Assembly: GCF_000525795.1 (NCBI RefSeq)
Contig: NZ_AOCG01000001.1
Coordinates: forward strand, 62,001 to 126,000
Source: Listeria aquatica FSL S10-1188
GTDB taxonomy: Bacteria > Bacillota > Bacilli > Lactobacillales > Listeriaceae
Direction of reading: 5' to 3'
DNA length: 64,000 nt
Within the stretch, counting starts at the first letter, position 1, and each line of letters starts with the position of its first letter. This document shows, in pieces, positions 35,668-45,772 of the stretch. The position numbers were made by a program, and so were the translations under genes. The notes under the pieces were generated by a model. It worked only from the letters and a program-made list of their open reading frames with translations. It was not told the origin of the DNA and searched no databases.

Positions 35668-36761
35668 ATGACGAATGCGGAGGACATGAAGGAAAGCTAT
35701 CAAGCAACCACGTTTAAGCTTGCAGGAAGCGGTGCGCGGAATGTTGGTGTGCTAAAAGAAGCACTTCAAAATGTAGACGGGCAACTCGCAAGCGATATGT
35801 ACGGTAGCGGGGAAGTGATTGAGAAGTTTGAACAGAAAATGGCGCGAATTTTGGGGGAAAGAAGCGGCGGTCTTTTTTCCAAGTGGTACAATGGCGCAGC
35901 AAATTGCCTTACGTATTTGGTCAGATCAACGCAACAGTCTGCCAGCCGCATATCATCCGCTTGCGCACCTTGAGATCCATGAACAAGATGGCTTAAAGAA
36001 AATCCACGGAATGGAGCCAGTTCTTCTGGGCGAAGCTGATCGGTTGATGCGCTTTTCGGATGTTGAAAAACTGGGGAATTCGGTTTCTTCTATTTTGATT
36101 GAGTTACCGCAGCGAGAATTAGGCGGGGAATTGCCAGATTTTGCTGAATTAGAAGCAATTTCGGATCACTCTAAGCAAAACGGCATTTTTCCTGCATCTG
36201 GATGGTGCTCGACTGTTCGAAGTCTTGCCTTACTACGGGAAAACTGCCGATCAAGTATGTGCGCTTTTCGATAGCGTTTATGTTTCCTTCTATAAAGGAA
36301 TTGGTGGCGTCGCAGGAGCCATCCTCGCCGGGAAAGCAGCATTCACCGAGGAAGCTAAACTTTGGAAGCGGCGTTATGGCGGAGACTTGATCAGTTTGTA
36401 TCCTTATATTCTTGCGGCTGATTATTATTTGGAAAAGCGCTTGCCTAAAATGGCTGAATATTTCGAAGCAAGTAAAGCGCTTGCCAAGCAATTTAATGCG
36501 CTACAAGATGTTAAAACTCGGCCGGAAGTTCCTGTTTCGAATATGTTTCATGTGCACGTTAGCCGGGAAACGGAAGAGATGCAAGCGATTTTTACCGCGG
36601 TGCAGGAAAAAACGGATGTTGGAATTGTCGCAAATTTGCGGGACGGGACTTCTGCGGGTTCTTGCCAGTTTGAGTTGTCACTTGGGGATTCGATCCAAGA
36701 CATTTCGCGCGAGAAATTAGAGGAAGTGTTTCAAGAACTCGATCAGGCTTTGCGAAAATGA
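35668..36761 (+). CDS. Threonine-aldolase-like PLP enzyme (beta-eliminating lyase family), two frameshifts
   Basis: Three pieces join into about 364 residues. The start is MTNAEDMKESYQ at ATG 35668 (GAGGAG upstream). A break in the G5 run 35853-35857 leads to GKEAAVFFPSGTMAQQIALRIW. A break at T5 36186-36190 leads to FLHLDGARLFEVLPYYGKTAD. The PLP-binding Lys is in VYVSFYKGIGGVAGA. SGTMAQQ is the phosphate-binding loop and LDGAR the cofactor Asp. It belongs to PF01212, as do low-specificity threonine aldolases, but its substrate is not shown. It follows the MazG gene by 13 bp. Confidence 0.83.
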
Positions 36762-36805
36762 GATTTTCTTTGGTATAATGCAGAAAAAATAGGGGGTGCT
36801 GAATG

Positions 36806-37162
36806 ATGGCTGAACAGCGTGTGTTTTCCATGAGCTTTGCGAGCATTTACAAGCTTTATATTCAAAAAGCTGAACGAAAAGGTCGCGAAAAAGCAGAGGT
36901 GGATGAAATTATTCGCTGGTTGACGGGATATCATCAGGAAGAGCTAGAAAAACAAGTCGCGAGTGAAATTGATTTTCGAACGTTTTTCGCAGAAGCGCCA
37001 CAACTAAACCCAAATGCAGAACTCATTACGGGGGTCGTTTGTGGGGTGCGCGTTGAAGAAATCGAAGATCCACTGATGCAGAAAATTCGCTATTTGGATA
37101 AGCTAATTGATGAGCTGGCGAAAGGGAAGAAAATGGATAAAATATTACGAAAAGCCTTGTAA
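36806..37162 (+). CDS. DUF2200 domain protein
   Basis: The 118-residue protein matches DUF2200 (PF09966): [31 protein letters not shown], and [36 protein letters not shown]. The double start ATGATG at 36803/36806 leaves the first residue uncertain. It is cytosolic and of unknown function, and is followed by a terminator. Confidence 0.88.
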   Translation: MAEQRVFSMSFASIYKLYIQKAERKGREKAEVDEIIRWLTGYHQEELEKQVASEIDFRTFFAEAPQLNPNAELITGVVCGVRVEEIEDPLMQKIRYLDKLIDELAKGKKMDKILRKAL

Positions 37163-37163
37163 A

Positions 37164-37198
37164 AAAGAAGCTCGTTGTGACTAACAACGAGCTTCTTT
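37164..37198 (+). terminator. Terminator after DUF2200
   Basis: aaagaagctcgttg pairs perfectly with caacgagcttcttt. Confidence 0.85.
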
Positions 37199-37255
37199 GA
37201 ATGGCTATAGGTTTTAATGCTTTAAAATGAATTTTTTCACTTCTTCCCAAATAAG

Positions 37256-37299
37256 AAAAAGGTCATTCATTGACGAAAAAGCAATGAATGCCCTTTTTT
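37256..37299 (-). terminator. Terminator after the AMP-binding gene
   Basis: aaaaaggtcattcatt pairs with aatgaatgcccttttt (one mismatch) just past the minus-strand stop. It is flanked by A and T runs, so it can work in both directions. Confidence 0.8.
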
Positions 37300-37307
37300 G
37301 CGCTCGA

Positions 37308-38828
37308 TCAAGCGTTTAATTCTTTCTCCATTTTTAGGCGTTGAACTTTCATAGTTGCAGTGCGTGGGATGTCATCATAAGCCATTAAGATTGGCTCGTT
37401 CAGTTGCGGCAAGTCGCTTAAGGCCCCGTACCAAGCTTCCCAGTCCATTTCTCGCCCGCTTGCAACAGAGATGATCGGCTGCGGCGTGCCATTTTTCCCA
37501 CGGATAATGACCACTTCATTCAAGAAACTTAGGGTGTCGAGGAGTTTGTCCTCAATGGCTAAGGTGCTTTCGATGTTTTCGACTAGATCGACTTGGCGGT
37601 CAAGCAAAAGCAAAGCGCCGGCTTCATTTTTCATACCGTAATCGCCGCTATCCCAGAACGGGCCGTATACATTTTCATTGAAGCGAGCATCTTCTTTGTA
37701 ATAGGTAAGGGCACGCCCTTTAGAGAGCATCTGAATGTTTCCTGGCGTGCCGTTTGGAACAACTTCGCCATCTTCTGAAACGATCCGAACGTCCGTCAAA
37801 TTTTTCATGCCATATCCCATATTTCTTGCGTCGATTTTTTGTATGCTTTGTTTGGTGTGGAATCTTAGTATCATCGGACCGCACTCGCTTTGTCCGTAAA
37901 CTTGCATAAATACGGGGCGATGTTCTTTTGAGCAATTTAGAAAAACGGCCATCGTTTCTTTGTTGATTGCATCAAATGTCGAGTGGAAATAGCGAATGCT
38001 TGCAAAGGTCTCTGGTTTTTCACGCGCTAGGTTCACCCATTGCACGAAATTATTTGGATGTGTTTCGACGATGTAAGGCTGATAAGTGGTCATAATGTGT
38101 TCGATGTTGGCTTCGTCGGGCTGGGCGATTGGAAACAGTGGGAATCCTTGAGACATCAAGGATGAGATGCCGATGTTAAAACGCGAATGAACGGGCGAAA
38201 TGTGAAAAGCAGCCAGTTTCTTTTCGCGAATCAAGCTGAGTACATTGCGTTGCCACTGCGTCCGGAAGCCCATTGAATTCGTACTGTGTGCAATCAGCTT
38301 TGGAATTCCTGTCGTGCCTGAGGTATGTGTCATATAGGAAATTTCATCAAGAGCTAATTTTTCTTGGGAAACAGGCGTCGTTTCGCTTGCTGCGCCAAGT
38401 TCTTCTGCACGAATCAATTTTTCTTCTGGGATGTTTTCCATTTGATGAGCTTTTTCGGCCGTTTCTTCATCGAATAAAATGTAAGGGAAGTCGAGTCGTT
38501 CAGCCAGAACATTCATGGTCTCAACTGGAAGATGGTAAGAGATCATTGCGGGAACGGCTCCGAGATAAGACGCAGCTACAGCGAGCAAGTAAGTATCAAA
38601 TTTCGGCGATTTGTAAATGATGATCTTATCTTGTTTTTGGATGCCTCGTTCTTTGAGTAAGCTTGCTTTCTGGATGATCGCTTGGGCGCATTTCATGTAA
38701 GTGGTTTCAAGTTTGAGTTCGGGAAAAGCAGCAAGCGGTTCATCGAAGTAAATGGGAACTTCTGGGAAACGCTCGGCGGATGCTTGGAAATTGGAATACA
38801 AATTTAATGGTTCATATGGATTTCGCAT
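37308..38828 (-). CDS. AMP-binding enzyme, acyl-CoA synthetase-like
   Basis: This 506-residue adenylate-forming enzyme has the core motif A3 in MTHTSGTTGIPKLI (about 165-178), VYGQSECGPMI (motif A5), WDSGDYG (A7 Asp) and a C-terminal Lys in TATMKVQRLKMEKEL. These steps activate a carboxylic acid as an acyl-AMP. The family includes fatty acyl-CoA ligases and amino-acid adenylating enzymes; the substrate cannot be assigned. It is a single gene with no carrier protein next to it. The start is at 38828, with AAGGAG upstream. Confidence 0.85.
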   Translation of the reverse strand: MRNPYEPLNLYSNFQASAERFPEVPIYFDEPLAAFPELKLETTYMKCAQAIIQKASLLKERGIQKQDKIIIYKSPKFDTYLLAVAASYLGAVPAMISYHLPVETMNVLAERLDFPYILFDEETAEKAHQMENIPEEKLIRAEELGAASETTPVSQEKLALDEISYMTHTSGTTGIPKLIAHSTNSMGFRTQWQRNVLSLIREKKLAAFHISPVHSRFNIGISSLMSQGFPLFPIAQPDEANIEHIMTTYQPYIVETHPNNFVQWVNLAREKPETFASIRYFHSTFDAINKETMAVFLNCSKEHRPVFMQVYGQSECGPMILRFHTKQSIQKIDARNMGYGMKNLTDVRIVSEDGEVVPNGTPGNIQMLSKGRALTYYKEDARFNENVYGPFWDSGDYGMKNEAGALLLLDRQVDLVENIESTLAIEDKLLDTLSFLNEVVIIRGKNGTPQPIISVASGREMDWEAWYGALSDLPQLNEPILMAYDDIPRTATMKVQRLKMEKELNA

Positions 38829-38956
38829 AAAAAAACTCCTTTTTTATTCGTTCGTTATTATTATAACATGTTCAATATTTCACTTGTATAAAAATTTGGT
38901 TTTTGAAGCTAAAATTGATAAGGTGAAGGTATCTAAAGGAAAAAGGAGCGATTTTA

Positions 38957-39382
38957 ATGCGCACAAAAGTAAGCTTATTAATTCGTAAACCGGTAAGTGA
39001 GGTCTTTCAAGCTTTCATCATTCCGGAAATCACCACTAGGTTTTGGTTCTCGAAAAGCTCGGGGAAGCTCGTTCAAGGTGAAAAGGTGACTTGGGAATGG
39101 GAGATGTACGGGGTGACGGATGGAGTGGTTGTTGAGGAAATTGTCCCGAACGAGCGGATTCGCATTCAAGCGCAAAATTTGCGGGAAACCATTTTTCGCT
39201 TCGAGCCATTTTCTGATACGGAAACAATCGTCGAAATTGAGAATGGAGAGTTTGAAACGGTAGAGGAAATCATTGATACAACAGAAGGTTATACGCTTGT
39301 TTTGAGCGGACTTAAAGCTGTTCTTGAGCACGACCTCGACCTGCATTTGATCGAGGATAAACACCCCCATGACCGCATTTAG
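38957..39382 (+). CDS. SRPBCC/AHSA1-family protein
   Basis: The 141-residue START-like protein has the typical first strand and helix (VSLLIRKPVSEVFQAFIIPEITTRFWFSKSSGKLVQGEKVTWEWEMYG in outline), a central beta sheet and a closing long helix (EGYTLVLSGLKAVLEHDLDLHLI). AHSA1-like domains bind hydrophobic ligands or proteins; no precise role can be given. ATG 38957 follows AAAGGAGCG. Confidence 0.87.
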   Translation: MRTKVSLLIRKPVSEVFQAFIIPEITTRFWFSKSSGKLVQGEKVTWEWEMYGVTDGVVVEEIVPNERIRIQAQNLRETIFRFEPFSDTETIVEIENGEFETVEEIIDTTEGYTLVLSGLKAVLEHDLDLHLIEDKHPHDRI

Positions 39383-39398
39383 TCGACAACATGAAAAA

Positions 39399-39441
39399 TT
39401 CAGGCTACTCTTTTTAAAATAGAGCGGCCTGAATTTTTTTA
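39399..39441. terminator. Shared terminator between SRPBCC gene and ABC permease
   Basis: aaaattcaggc pairs with gcctgaatttt and is flanked by A and T residues. The genes on both sides converge on it. Confidence 0.85.
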
Positions 39442-39456
39442 TACGGACGAAGTGAG

Positions 39457-40219
39457 TTATTTCATTTTATTTTTATACGCTTTGATAGAAAGCAAGTAAA
39501 ACAAAACAGCGATGCCCACTAGCCAAATGAAGGATGCTAAAATGGCGCCTGAATCGGGGTTTCCTGCAAATAAGGAACGGATTGCATTAGCGATTTGTGT
39601 CATCGGTTGATGATCGGCGAAAACCTGTAACACTTTCCCCATGCCAGCTGTTGGAACAAAAGCTGAGCTTACGAACATTAAGCCAAGCAAAATGTAGCTA
39701 AAAACGCTCGCGCCTTCATAGGATTTGGATACAAGTCCGGCCAGAACGGCAATCCATGTGAAAGCAAAGACAGCTAAGATGACCAGTAGCAATGCGAGGA
39801 GCCATTCAGCCAAATTCGCATCGGGACGGAAACCCATCAAAAGAGAAATCAGCATGACGGCCGCAACGGAAAACAAATTCAAGAGAAGGGTCGCGATGAC
39901 ATGCCCGCTTAGGATTGAAGACTTGGCAATGGGCATGGAGTGAAAGCGTTCAAAGATGCCTTTTGTAATGTCTGTATTGACGCGAACAGCGGTATAAGAA
40001 ATACCCATCCCGATCGTCATTAGGAGGACGCCGGGAACGATGAAGTTCACATAATCGGCTTTTGGCATCGTCATGGCGCTCCCAAAGATGTAAACAAAGG
40101 CAAGCATCATCATGATGGGCATGAGGATGGTAGTAATGATCGTATCAATACTTCGCAGTGAGTGTTTGATGACCCGACCACTCATGGTCCAGGTGTCGCT
40201 AAAAAAAGTAATGGCGCAT
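39457..40219 (-). CDS. ABC-2 type permease, DrrB-like, one frameshift at the start
   Basis: The permease of about 253 residues has six membrane segments (such as TIITTILMPIMMMLAFVYIFG and NFIVPGVLLMTIGMGIS) and the ABC2 motif region GIFERFHSMPIAKSSILSGHVIA, as in daunorubicin-type DrrB. The frame open from 40185 starts too late. Removing one base from the A7 run 40201-40207 (minus-strand T7) gives MRHYFFSDTWTMSGRV from ATG 40219, two bases after the end of the ATPase gene. It probably exports a drug or antimicrobial together with the DrrA-like ATPase. Confidence 0.85.
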
Positions 40220-40221
40220 AG

Positions 40222-40981
40222 TTATTCTCCTTTCTTTCCGGTCACAGCAAGAAAAATTTCTTCAAGTGACGGTTGTTTTTCGACGTATTCGATTTTTTTT
40301 CGCCGGTAAAATGTTTTTTAATTCATCTAAAGTGCCTTGAACAATGATTTTGCCTTCATGAAGAATGGCAATTTGATCGGCTAGTGCTTCAGCTTCTTCC
40401 AGATATTGGGTAGTAAGAAAGATGGTGATGCCAGAAGCTGCCATTTTTCTGATCGTATCCCACAGTGCAAGACGCGCTTCTGGATCGAGTCCAACTGATG
40501 GTTCATCCAAAAAGACGAGTTCTGGGGAGCCTAGCATGGTCATAGCAAGGTCTAATCGGCGCTTCATACCACCAGAATAAGTGGATAAAGGCTTCCCACC
40601 AGCTTCCTCTAAGTCAAATTGTTTTAAGCTAGTTTCGGTGATAGCTTTCCGGTCGGGTAAATGCCGGAGTTTTGCAACGAGTTCCAAATTTTCTCGTCCA
40701 GTTAAAATCTCGTCAACTGCAATATTTTGCCCCGTTAAACTGATTTTTTCGCGTACTTGTTCGGGCGATTTAGCCACATCGATTCCACAAACCTCTGCTT
40801 TTCCTTCATCTGCTTGAATAAGTGTGGTCAATATTTTGATAGCTGTTGTTTTTCCGGCACCATTTGAACCAAGTAAGGCGAAGACGCTACCACGTTGAAC
40901 TTGGAAATTGACGCCGTTTAAAACAGTGTGGTCTTTGTAGGCTTTTTTTAGCCCTTCAACAGAAACAGCAAGTGAAGTCAT
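40222..40981 (-). CDS. ABC transporter ATP-binding protein, DrrA-like, one frameshift at the end
   Basis: This ATPase has Walker A LGSNGAGKTTAI (about 34-45), the signature YSGGMKRRLDLA, Walker B LVFLDEPSVGLD and the DrrA-type C-terminal region. As sequenced it ends early after PAKKNRIRRK. Correcting the T8 run 40293-40300 gives IEYVEKQPSLEEIFLAVTGKKGE and a stop at 40222, which matches the usual C-terminus. Its ribosome site lies inside the end of the upstream DUF1048 gene. Confidence 0.88.
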
Positions 40982-40982
40982 T

Positions 40983-41324
40983 TTATTTTCCTCCTAACTT
41001 TTTCATAATACTTTCATTTAGTGTCTTGCGTAAATCATCGGTATAAGTTCGGCAGTTGGCTAAAAGATCATCGCAAAATGCGGCTACATTCGTTCCTGTG
41101 ATTTCTAAAACAGCTTTTCCTTCTGCTGAGCCAGCTTCAAATAAATCAATCAAATCATATTGAACTTTTAACATGTCATATCCGCTACCCTTGGCAAAAT
41201 TCCACATGTAATGTTGGATTTTGTCGTAAACGAATTGGTAATCTTCTGGGAGCTCCTTCACACGAGCCATCATTTCCCGGTATTCTTTTTTATCGCCCAC
41301 CATTTTCTTGAGTAAATTCCACAT
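40983..41324 (-). CDS. DUF1048 domain protein
   Basis: The 113-residue helical protein matches DUF1048: KKEYREMMARVKELPEDYQFVYDKIQHYMWNFA, then DLLANCRTYTDDLRKTLNESI. Family members usually sit with PadR regulators and drug-export ABC genes. Here the ABC pair follows but no PadR gene is present. It is the first gene of the operon, with GAGGAAT before ATG 41324. Function is unknown. Confidence 0.87.
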   Translation of the reverse strand: MWNLLKKMVGDKKEYREMMARVKELPEDYQFVYDKIQHYMWNFAKGSGYDMLKVQYDLIDLFEAGSAEGKAVLEITGTNVAAFCDDLLANCRTYTDDLRKTLNESIMKKLGGK

Positions 41325-41359
41325 TGATATTCCTCCTCAATAATTTTAATTTTTATATG

Positions 41360-41446
41360 TAGTATTACTTAGTAGTAGGGGAAAGAAAAAAGTTTAAATG
41401 AAAATAATTAAACTTTCCTTTCACTATTTAGTATTGCTTATTACTG
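41360..41446 (-). promoter_or_regulatory. Repeated operator-like sequence upstream of DUF1048
   Basis: TAGTATTACTTAGTAGTA (41360-41377) and TAGTATTGCTTATTACTG (41429-41446) are an imperfect direct repeat, 69 bp apart, in the DUF1048 upstream region. They may be binding sites of a PadR-type regulator encoded elsewhere. Confidence 0.4.
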
Positions 41447-41482
41447 GTACATCGTAACACCGAATAGTGAAGTTGTCAATAG

Positions 41483-41517
41483 AAAAAGGAAAATAATTTT
41501 CACATTATTTTCCTTTT
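41483..41517 (-). terminator. Terminator overlapping the MFS stop
   Basis: aaaaggaaaataat pairs with attattttcctttt around a six-base loop, at the end of the minus-strand MFS gene. Confidence 0.8.
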
Positions 41518-42934
41518 AGGATGCATTTTGTTTTGGTAATCTAAAAACAAGCAGTAAGCAAACAAAGAGTAGAAGCAAGTTCACGTAGATGCTCATCTGC
41601 AAGCTAAACGAATATTTTTCTGCGATATTACTTAGCGAGGTCCCACTTAACGTGCGGAAATAAATCGAGCCGACGATCGCGATGCCAAATGAAGAGCCAA
41701 CGCGCTGAGCTGTGTTGAAGATGCCGCTTGCACCACCACGATCATTTCCAGAAACGGTAGCCAGTGTGAAGCTGTTTAGTGGCGAGATGATGACACCACT
41801 ACCAAGCCCGGCAAGAAAAAGGGGAAAAACGGTGAGCCAAGGCGAAAAGGCACCGCTCTTCAAATGAAAAATCAAAGATGTGGCAGCCAGTCCGACCATC
41901 ACGAGAATGAAGCCAATCATTAGTAGTTTCCTGCCCAGTTTTTGCATAAAGCGATTGCTATTTGCGGCTGCAAGCATGCTTCCAAGTGCGAAGGGACTAA
42001 CGGCGAGGCCAGAAACTATAGCGGAGCGGCCAAAACCAGATTGCCACGTTAGTGAGAACACGAAAAAGATGCTCGTGAAAGCCGCGAAATAAACGAGTGA
42101 AAGAATCATGCCCGAAACGAAGGCTTTATTTTTCAAGAGCGTTGGTGAAATGAGTGGCTGTTTGCCTTGTTTTGCGGCATGAACGCTGTAAAGGTATAGA
42201 CTGATTAAAATCGGGAGTGAAATCAGCATGAAAAGAATATCTTGCCACTTAAATCCTTGTGAACCATTTGAAATGACAGGATATAGCAAGAAAAGAAGTC
42301 CTGCTGTAAGTAAAAGGACGCTCAGGAAATCAAATGAAACTTTTTTACTTGTTTGATCTCGTTTGGGTAGGAAAAGAGCAGCGAGAATCAAAGTCGCTAA
42401 GACGAAAGGAACATTGATGAAGAAAACAAAACGCCAGCCATTTTCTGAACCAAATAGTTGGATCAACAAGCCACCAGTGAAAGGCCCAATTGCAGTGGCA
42501 ACTCCAATCACAGAACCAAGGATTCCGAAAGCCTGACCAAGCTTATTTCCTTTAAAAATGTCCATGATCATCGCATTGATTTGTGGGAAAAATAACCCAG
42601 CAGAAAGTCCTTGAATGATGCGTGACACAATCAAACTAGTTTCTGTTTGAGCGAAGCCAGCTGTAATGCTCATCAGTAAAAAAAGGGAAATACCGATCAT
42701 ATACAGATTTTTGCGGCCGAACTTATCACCCAGTCGACCAGCGAGGATTAAAATCAAGCCAAAGGCAAGCGCGTAGCCAGAAACGACCCATTCGATCGAA
42801 GCGCTTGAGGCATTTAGAGCTTTTGTAATGTCAGGCAAAGCGACATTAACGACGGTCGTATCAAGGAGTGAAATAAAAGCGCCGAGCATTATTGAAACGA
42901 GTGCGAGCTTCTCGGTGCGATGGTTATTTGTCAT
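41516..42934 (-). CDS. MFS multidrug exporter, DHA2 (EmrB/QacA) family
   Basis: The 472-residue protein has about 14 membrane segments, the DHA2 class size. Motif A is GRLGDKFGRKNLYMIG (about 65-80). Motif C appears as GSVIGVATAIGPFTGGLLIQ (about 143-162). The acidic residue in the first helix, LDTTVVNVALPDI, is a hallmark of drug:H+ antiporters. ATG 42934, seven bases after AGAGGTG, is chosen over an in-frame GTG at 42943 that overlaps that site. It is encoded alone. Confidence 0.92.
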   Translation of the reverse strand: MTNNHRTEKLALVSIMLGAFISLLDTTVVNVALPDITKALNASSASIEWVVSGYALAFGLILILAGRLGDKFGRKNLYMIGISLFLLMSITAGFAQTETSLIVSRIIQGLSAGLFFPQINAMIMDIFKGNKLGQAFGILGSVIGVATAIGPFTGGLLIQLFGSENGWRFVFFINVPFVLATLILAALFLPKRDQTSKKVSFDFLSVLLLTAGLLFLLYPVISNGSQGFKWQDILFMLISLPILISLYLYSVHAAKQGKQPLISPTLLKNKAFVSGMILSLVYFAAFTSIFFVFSLTWQSGFGRSAIVSGLAVSPFALGSMLAAANSNRFMQKLGRKLLMIGFILVMVGLAATSLIFHLKSGAFSPWLTVFPLFLAGLGSGVIISPLNSFTLATVSGNDRGGASGIFNTAQRVGSSFGIAIVGSIYFRTLSGTSLSNIAEKYSFSLQMSIYVNLLLLFVCLLLVFRLPKQNAS

Positions 42935-43071
42935 GGAAATCACCTCTAATGCCTAAATAGTAAGCTTAAAAAAAGAGTAGGTCAAGCAAGAACTGCGGAT
43001 TTCGCTTGTTCATTTATCTGGCTTTCTCGAACTCTATTTGTTTTTTTGGTAATCGGCATGGATTACGTTAA

Positions 43072-43113
43072 AAAAGAGGCATCCAAAATCATTTTATGAT
43101 TTTGGATGCCTCT
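43072..43113 (-). terminator. Terminator after pflB
   Basis: aagaggcatccaaaatca pairs with an exact inverse around a short loop. On the minus strand it is followed by TTTTTT. Confidence 0.9.
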
Positions 43114-43130
43114 TCAGCGATTATGAAAAA

Positions 43131-45412
43131 TCAACCTACTAATTTTTCATGGAACATTCTTTGGCAAAGTTCCATTTTTTGTTCTTCATTTAAATCTTTT
43201 GTATTCAAGCAGTAGCCACTGATACGAAGGATAACAGGGATACCAGCTTTGATTTTTTCAACAACTTCTTCGTGGTTTAGCACGTTTAAGTTGATATGTT
43301 GTCCACCTTTTTCAAAGTAGCCATCTAAGATCCCAACAAGATTTGCGTGTTGTTCTTCAAATGTTTTACCAAACATTTTTGGTGCTCCTTGGATAGTTAA
43401 CGAGATACCATCGTTTGCATAGTGGAACGGGATCTTCGTAAGACTTGCAAGGTTATCAAGGAAGCCACCTTTAGCTTTGTTCGATGGGTTAGCACCTGGC
43501 TAAAGAATTCAGGTTCTTCAATCATTTTGCCGTTTTCATCAAAGACTGGGCCACGGTGAACTGGAGAGTTCCCACATTGTTTCGAGTAAGCCACGTTAGA
43601 AGTGATTGTAAGAATCGAAACTGTTGCTTCACTGTCTTTATAAAGTTTGTGTGAATCTAATTTTTCTTTGAACATTTTAAGAACCATAACAGCAATTTCA
43701 TCCGCACGGTCATCGTTTTCACCATAACGTGGGAAGTCGCCTTCTACTTCATAGTCATAAACAAAGCCATCTTCATCACGAATCGTTTTAACTTTCGCGT
43801 ATTTAATCGCACTTAAGCTATCTACAACATTCGCAAATCCGCAAATCCCAAATCCCATGTTTGCTGTAACTTTTGTTGGTAAGAAAGCCATTTGCATACT
43901 TTCATAGTTGTATTTATCAGTCATAAAGTGAATGATGTTCATCGCATCCACATAAGTGTCTGTGAGCCAGTCCATAGAAATATCAAATTTCGAAAGCACT
44001 TCATCGTATTCAAGATATTCAGAAGTAATCGGTTCAACTACATCAAAGACGCGTTCTTCTTTGTGAAGGTCATCTCTTCCACCGTTGATTGCTCCAAGTA
44101 AGCATTTAAGCACGTTAACACGAGCACCGAAGTATTGAAGGTTGTGTGTTTCGCCTTTATCTTTGTCTGCTTCAGGGTTTAGTGGGCTTACGCAACAAGA
44201 GATACACTGCATATCGCCGTAGCCTTCTTCTTGCATCAATTTGTCATTTTCGTATTGAATGGATGAATGTTTGACACTCATCTTCATGCAGTAATTTTTG
44301 AATGTTTCAGGAAGACGCGCATCCCAAAGTACAGTCAGGTTTGGTTCAGCAGAGTTGCCAAGATTATCTAGGCAATGCAAGAAACGGAAATCCGTTTTAG
44401 TTACACGGTGACGACCATCAGCACCCATACCAGCCATTGAAGTTGTAACGAAAGTTGGGTTAGAAGCATAAAGTTCGTTGTATCCGTTTGTACGTGCAAA
44501 ACGAACCATACGAAGTTTAAGTGTAAGTTGTTCAATCAATTCTTGTGCATCAAGTTCAGTAATGATACCACGTTCTAAATCACGTTGAATATAGATATCC
44601 AAGAAAATCGGAATACGACCGAATGAGCTTGCAGCACCATTCGCTTGTTTGATAGAAGCGAGGTAACCCATGTAAGTCCACTGAACAGCTTCATGCGCAT
44701 TTTCAGCAGGGCGACCAAGTTCAAGTCCATATTCATTACCAAGTGTGATCAAGTCTTTTAATGCTTTAATTTGCATGTAGACTTCTTCACGCAAGCGAAT
44801 ATTTTCATCAGAAGTTACTGGAATTTGTTTCAAATCGTTTTGTTTTTCAGCAATTAAACGATCGACACCATAAAGAGCTGGTTTTTGATAAAGACCGATG
44901 ATTCTACCGCGAGAATAAGCATCTGGCAAACCGCTTACAATATGAGAGTGACGAGCGCGTTTAATATCATTTGTATATGCGCGGAAGATACCGTCGTTTG
45001 CAGTTGGACGATTGTTTACAAAAAAGTCATGTGTTGCTTGATCCACTTCATAACCATTTTCAATTAAACATTGTTCAGCTGTACGAAGGCCACCATTTGG
45101 CATGAAAGCAAGTTTGAAAGGTTTATCTGTTTGTAAACCAACAACGACTTCCAAATCCTTATCTACATAGCCAGAAGTGTGAGAAGCGACGTTTGATACG
45201 ATTTTGTTATCCATATCAAGTACGCCACCTTTGGCATCCATTTCAGCAACTAAATCATTGATCTTGTCGTTTAAAGCAGTAGTGCGAGGTGTACTATCTT
45301 CTAAAAAGGTTTCATCCCCATCATAAGGCGTGTAGTTGTCTTGAACAAATTGGCCGACATTGACAGTTTCTTGCCAAGCTGTACCATTAAATCCTTCCCA
45401 TGCTTTAGTCAT
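43131..45412 (-). CDS. pflB: Formate C-acetyltransferase (pyruvate formate-lyase), one frameshift
   Basis: PflB (about 760 residues when joined) converts pyruvate and CoA to acetyl-CoA and formate in anaerobic growth, using a glycyl radical. The two active-site Cys are in [17 protein letters not shown]. The radical Gly is in [14 protein letters not shown] near the C-terminus. This RISGYC form is the streptococcal/listerial type. The frame shifts at 43498-43499, where one G is missing (C on the coding strand); restoring it gives [17 protein letters not shown]. No activase gene (pflA) follows here. An upstream cre-like site suggests catabolite control. Confidence 0.95.
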
Positions 45413-45503
45413 AGTGTTTTTCCTCCTAAGTTTCCTAATTTGTTTGTTAAATTTTTAACGTGATAAAATGAACAATAATAGATTTCACTAAAATCATAAC
45501 CTA

Positions 45504-45521
45504 TTGTGAAAGCGAAAACAA
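45504..45521 (-). promoter_or_regulatory. cre/Rex-like site upstream of pflB
   Basis: TTGTGAAAGCGAAAACAA lies about 95 bp before the pflB start. TGAAAGCGAAAACA within it fits the cre consensus with one mismatch, and the outer TTGTG...ACAA resembles a Rex site. Control by CcpA or by NADH-sensing Rex would suit a fermentation gene. Confidence 0.45.
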
Positions 45522-45772
45522 TATGAAAAAACGAAAAAAAAATAAAATCTTTTATATAACGAAGAAACAGTTTTCAGGGTGTAGTAATACAGTTTTTGGG
45601 TTATTGGGAAGTAGAAATGAAAAAAAAGTCAAAATTGGGCTCAAAATAATAGGTTCGTCAAAAAAATTGTGGAAAAAAAACTATAATTTACGTAACTAAG
45701 TAACATTGAGCGGACACATATTTCTTTTAAACTGAAAGGTGTAATAGATGTTTATTAAAAGGAGGAAGAAAG

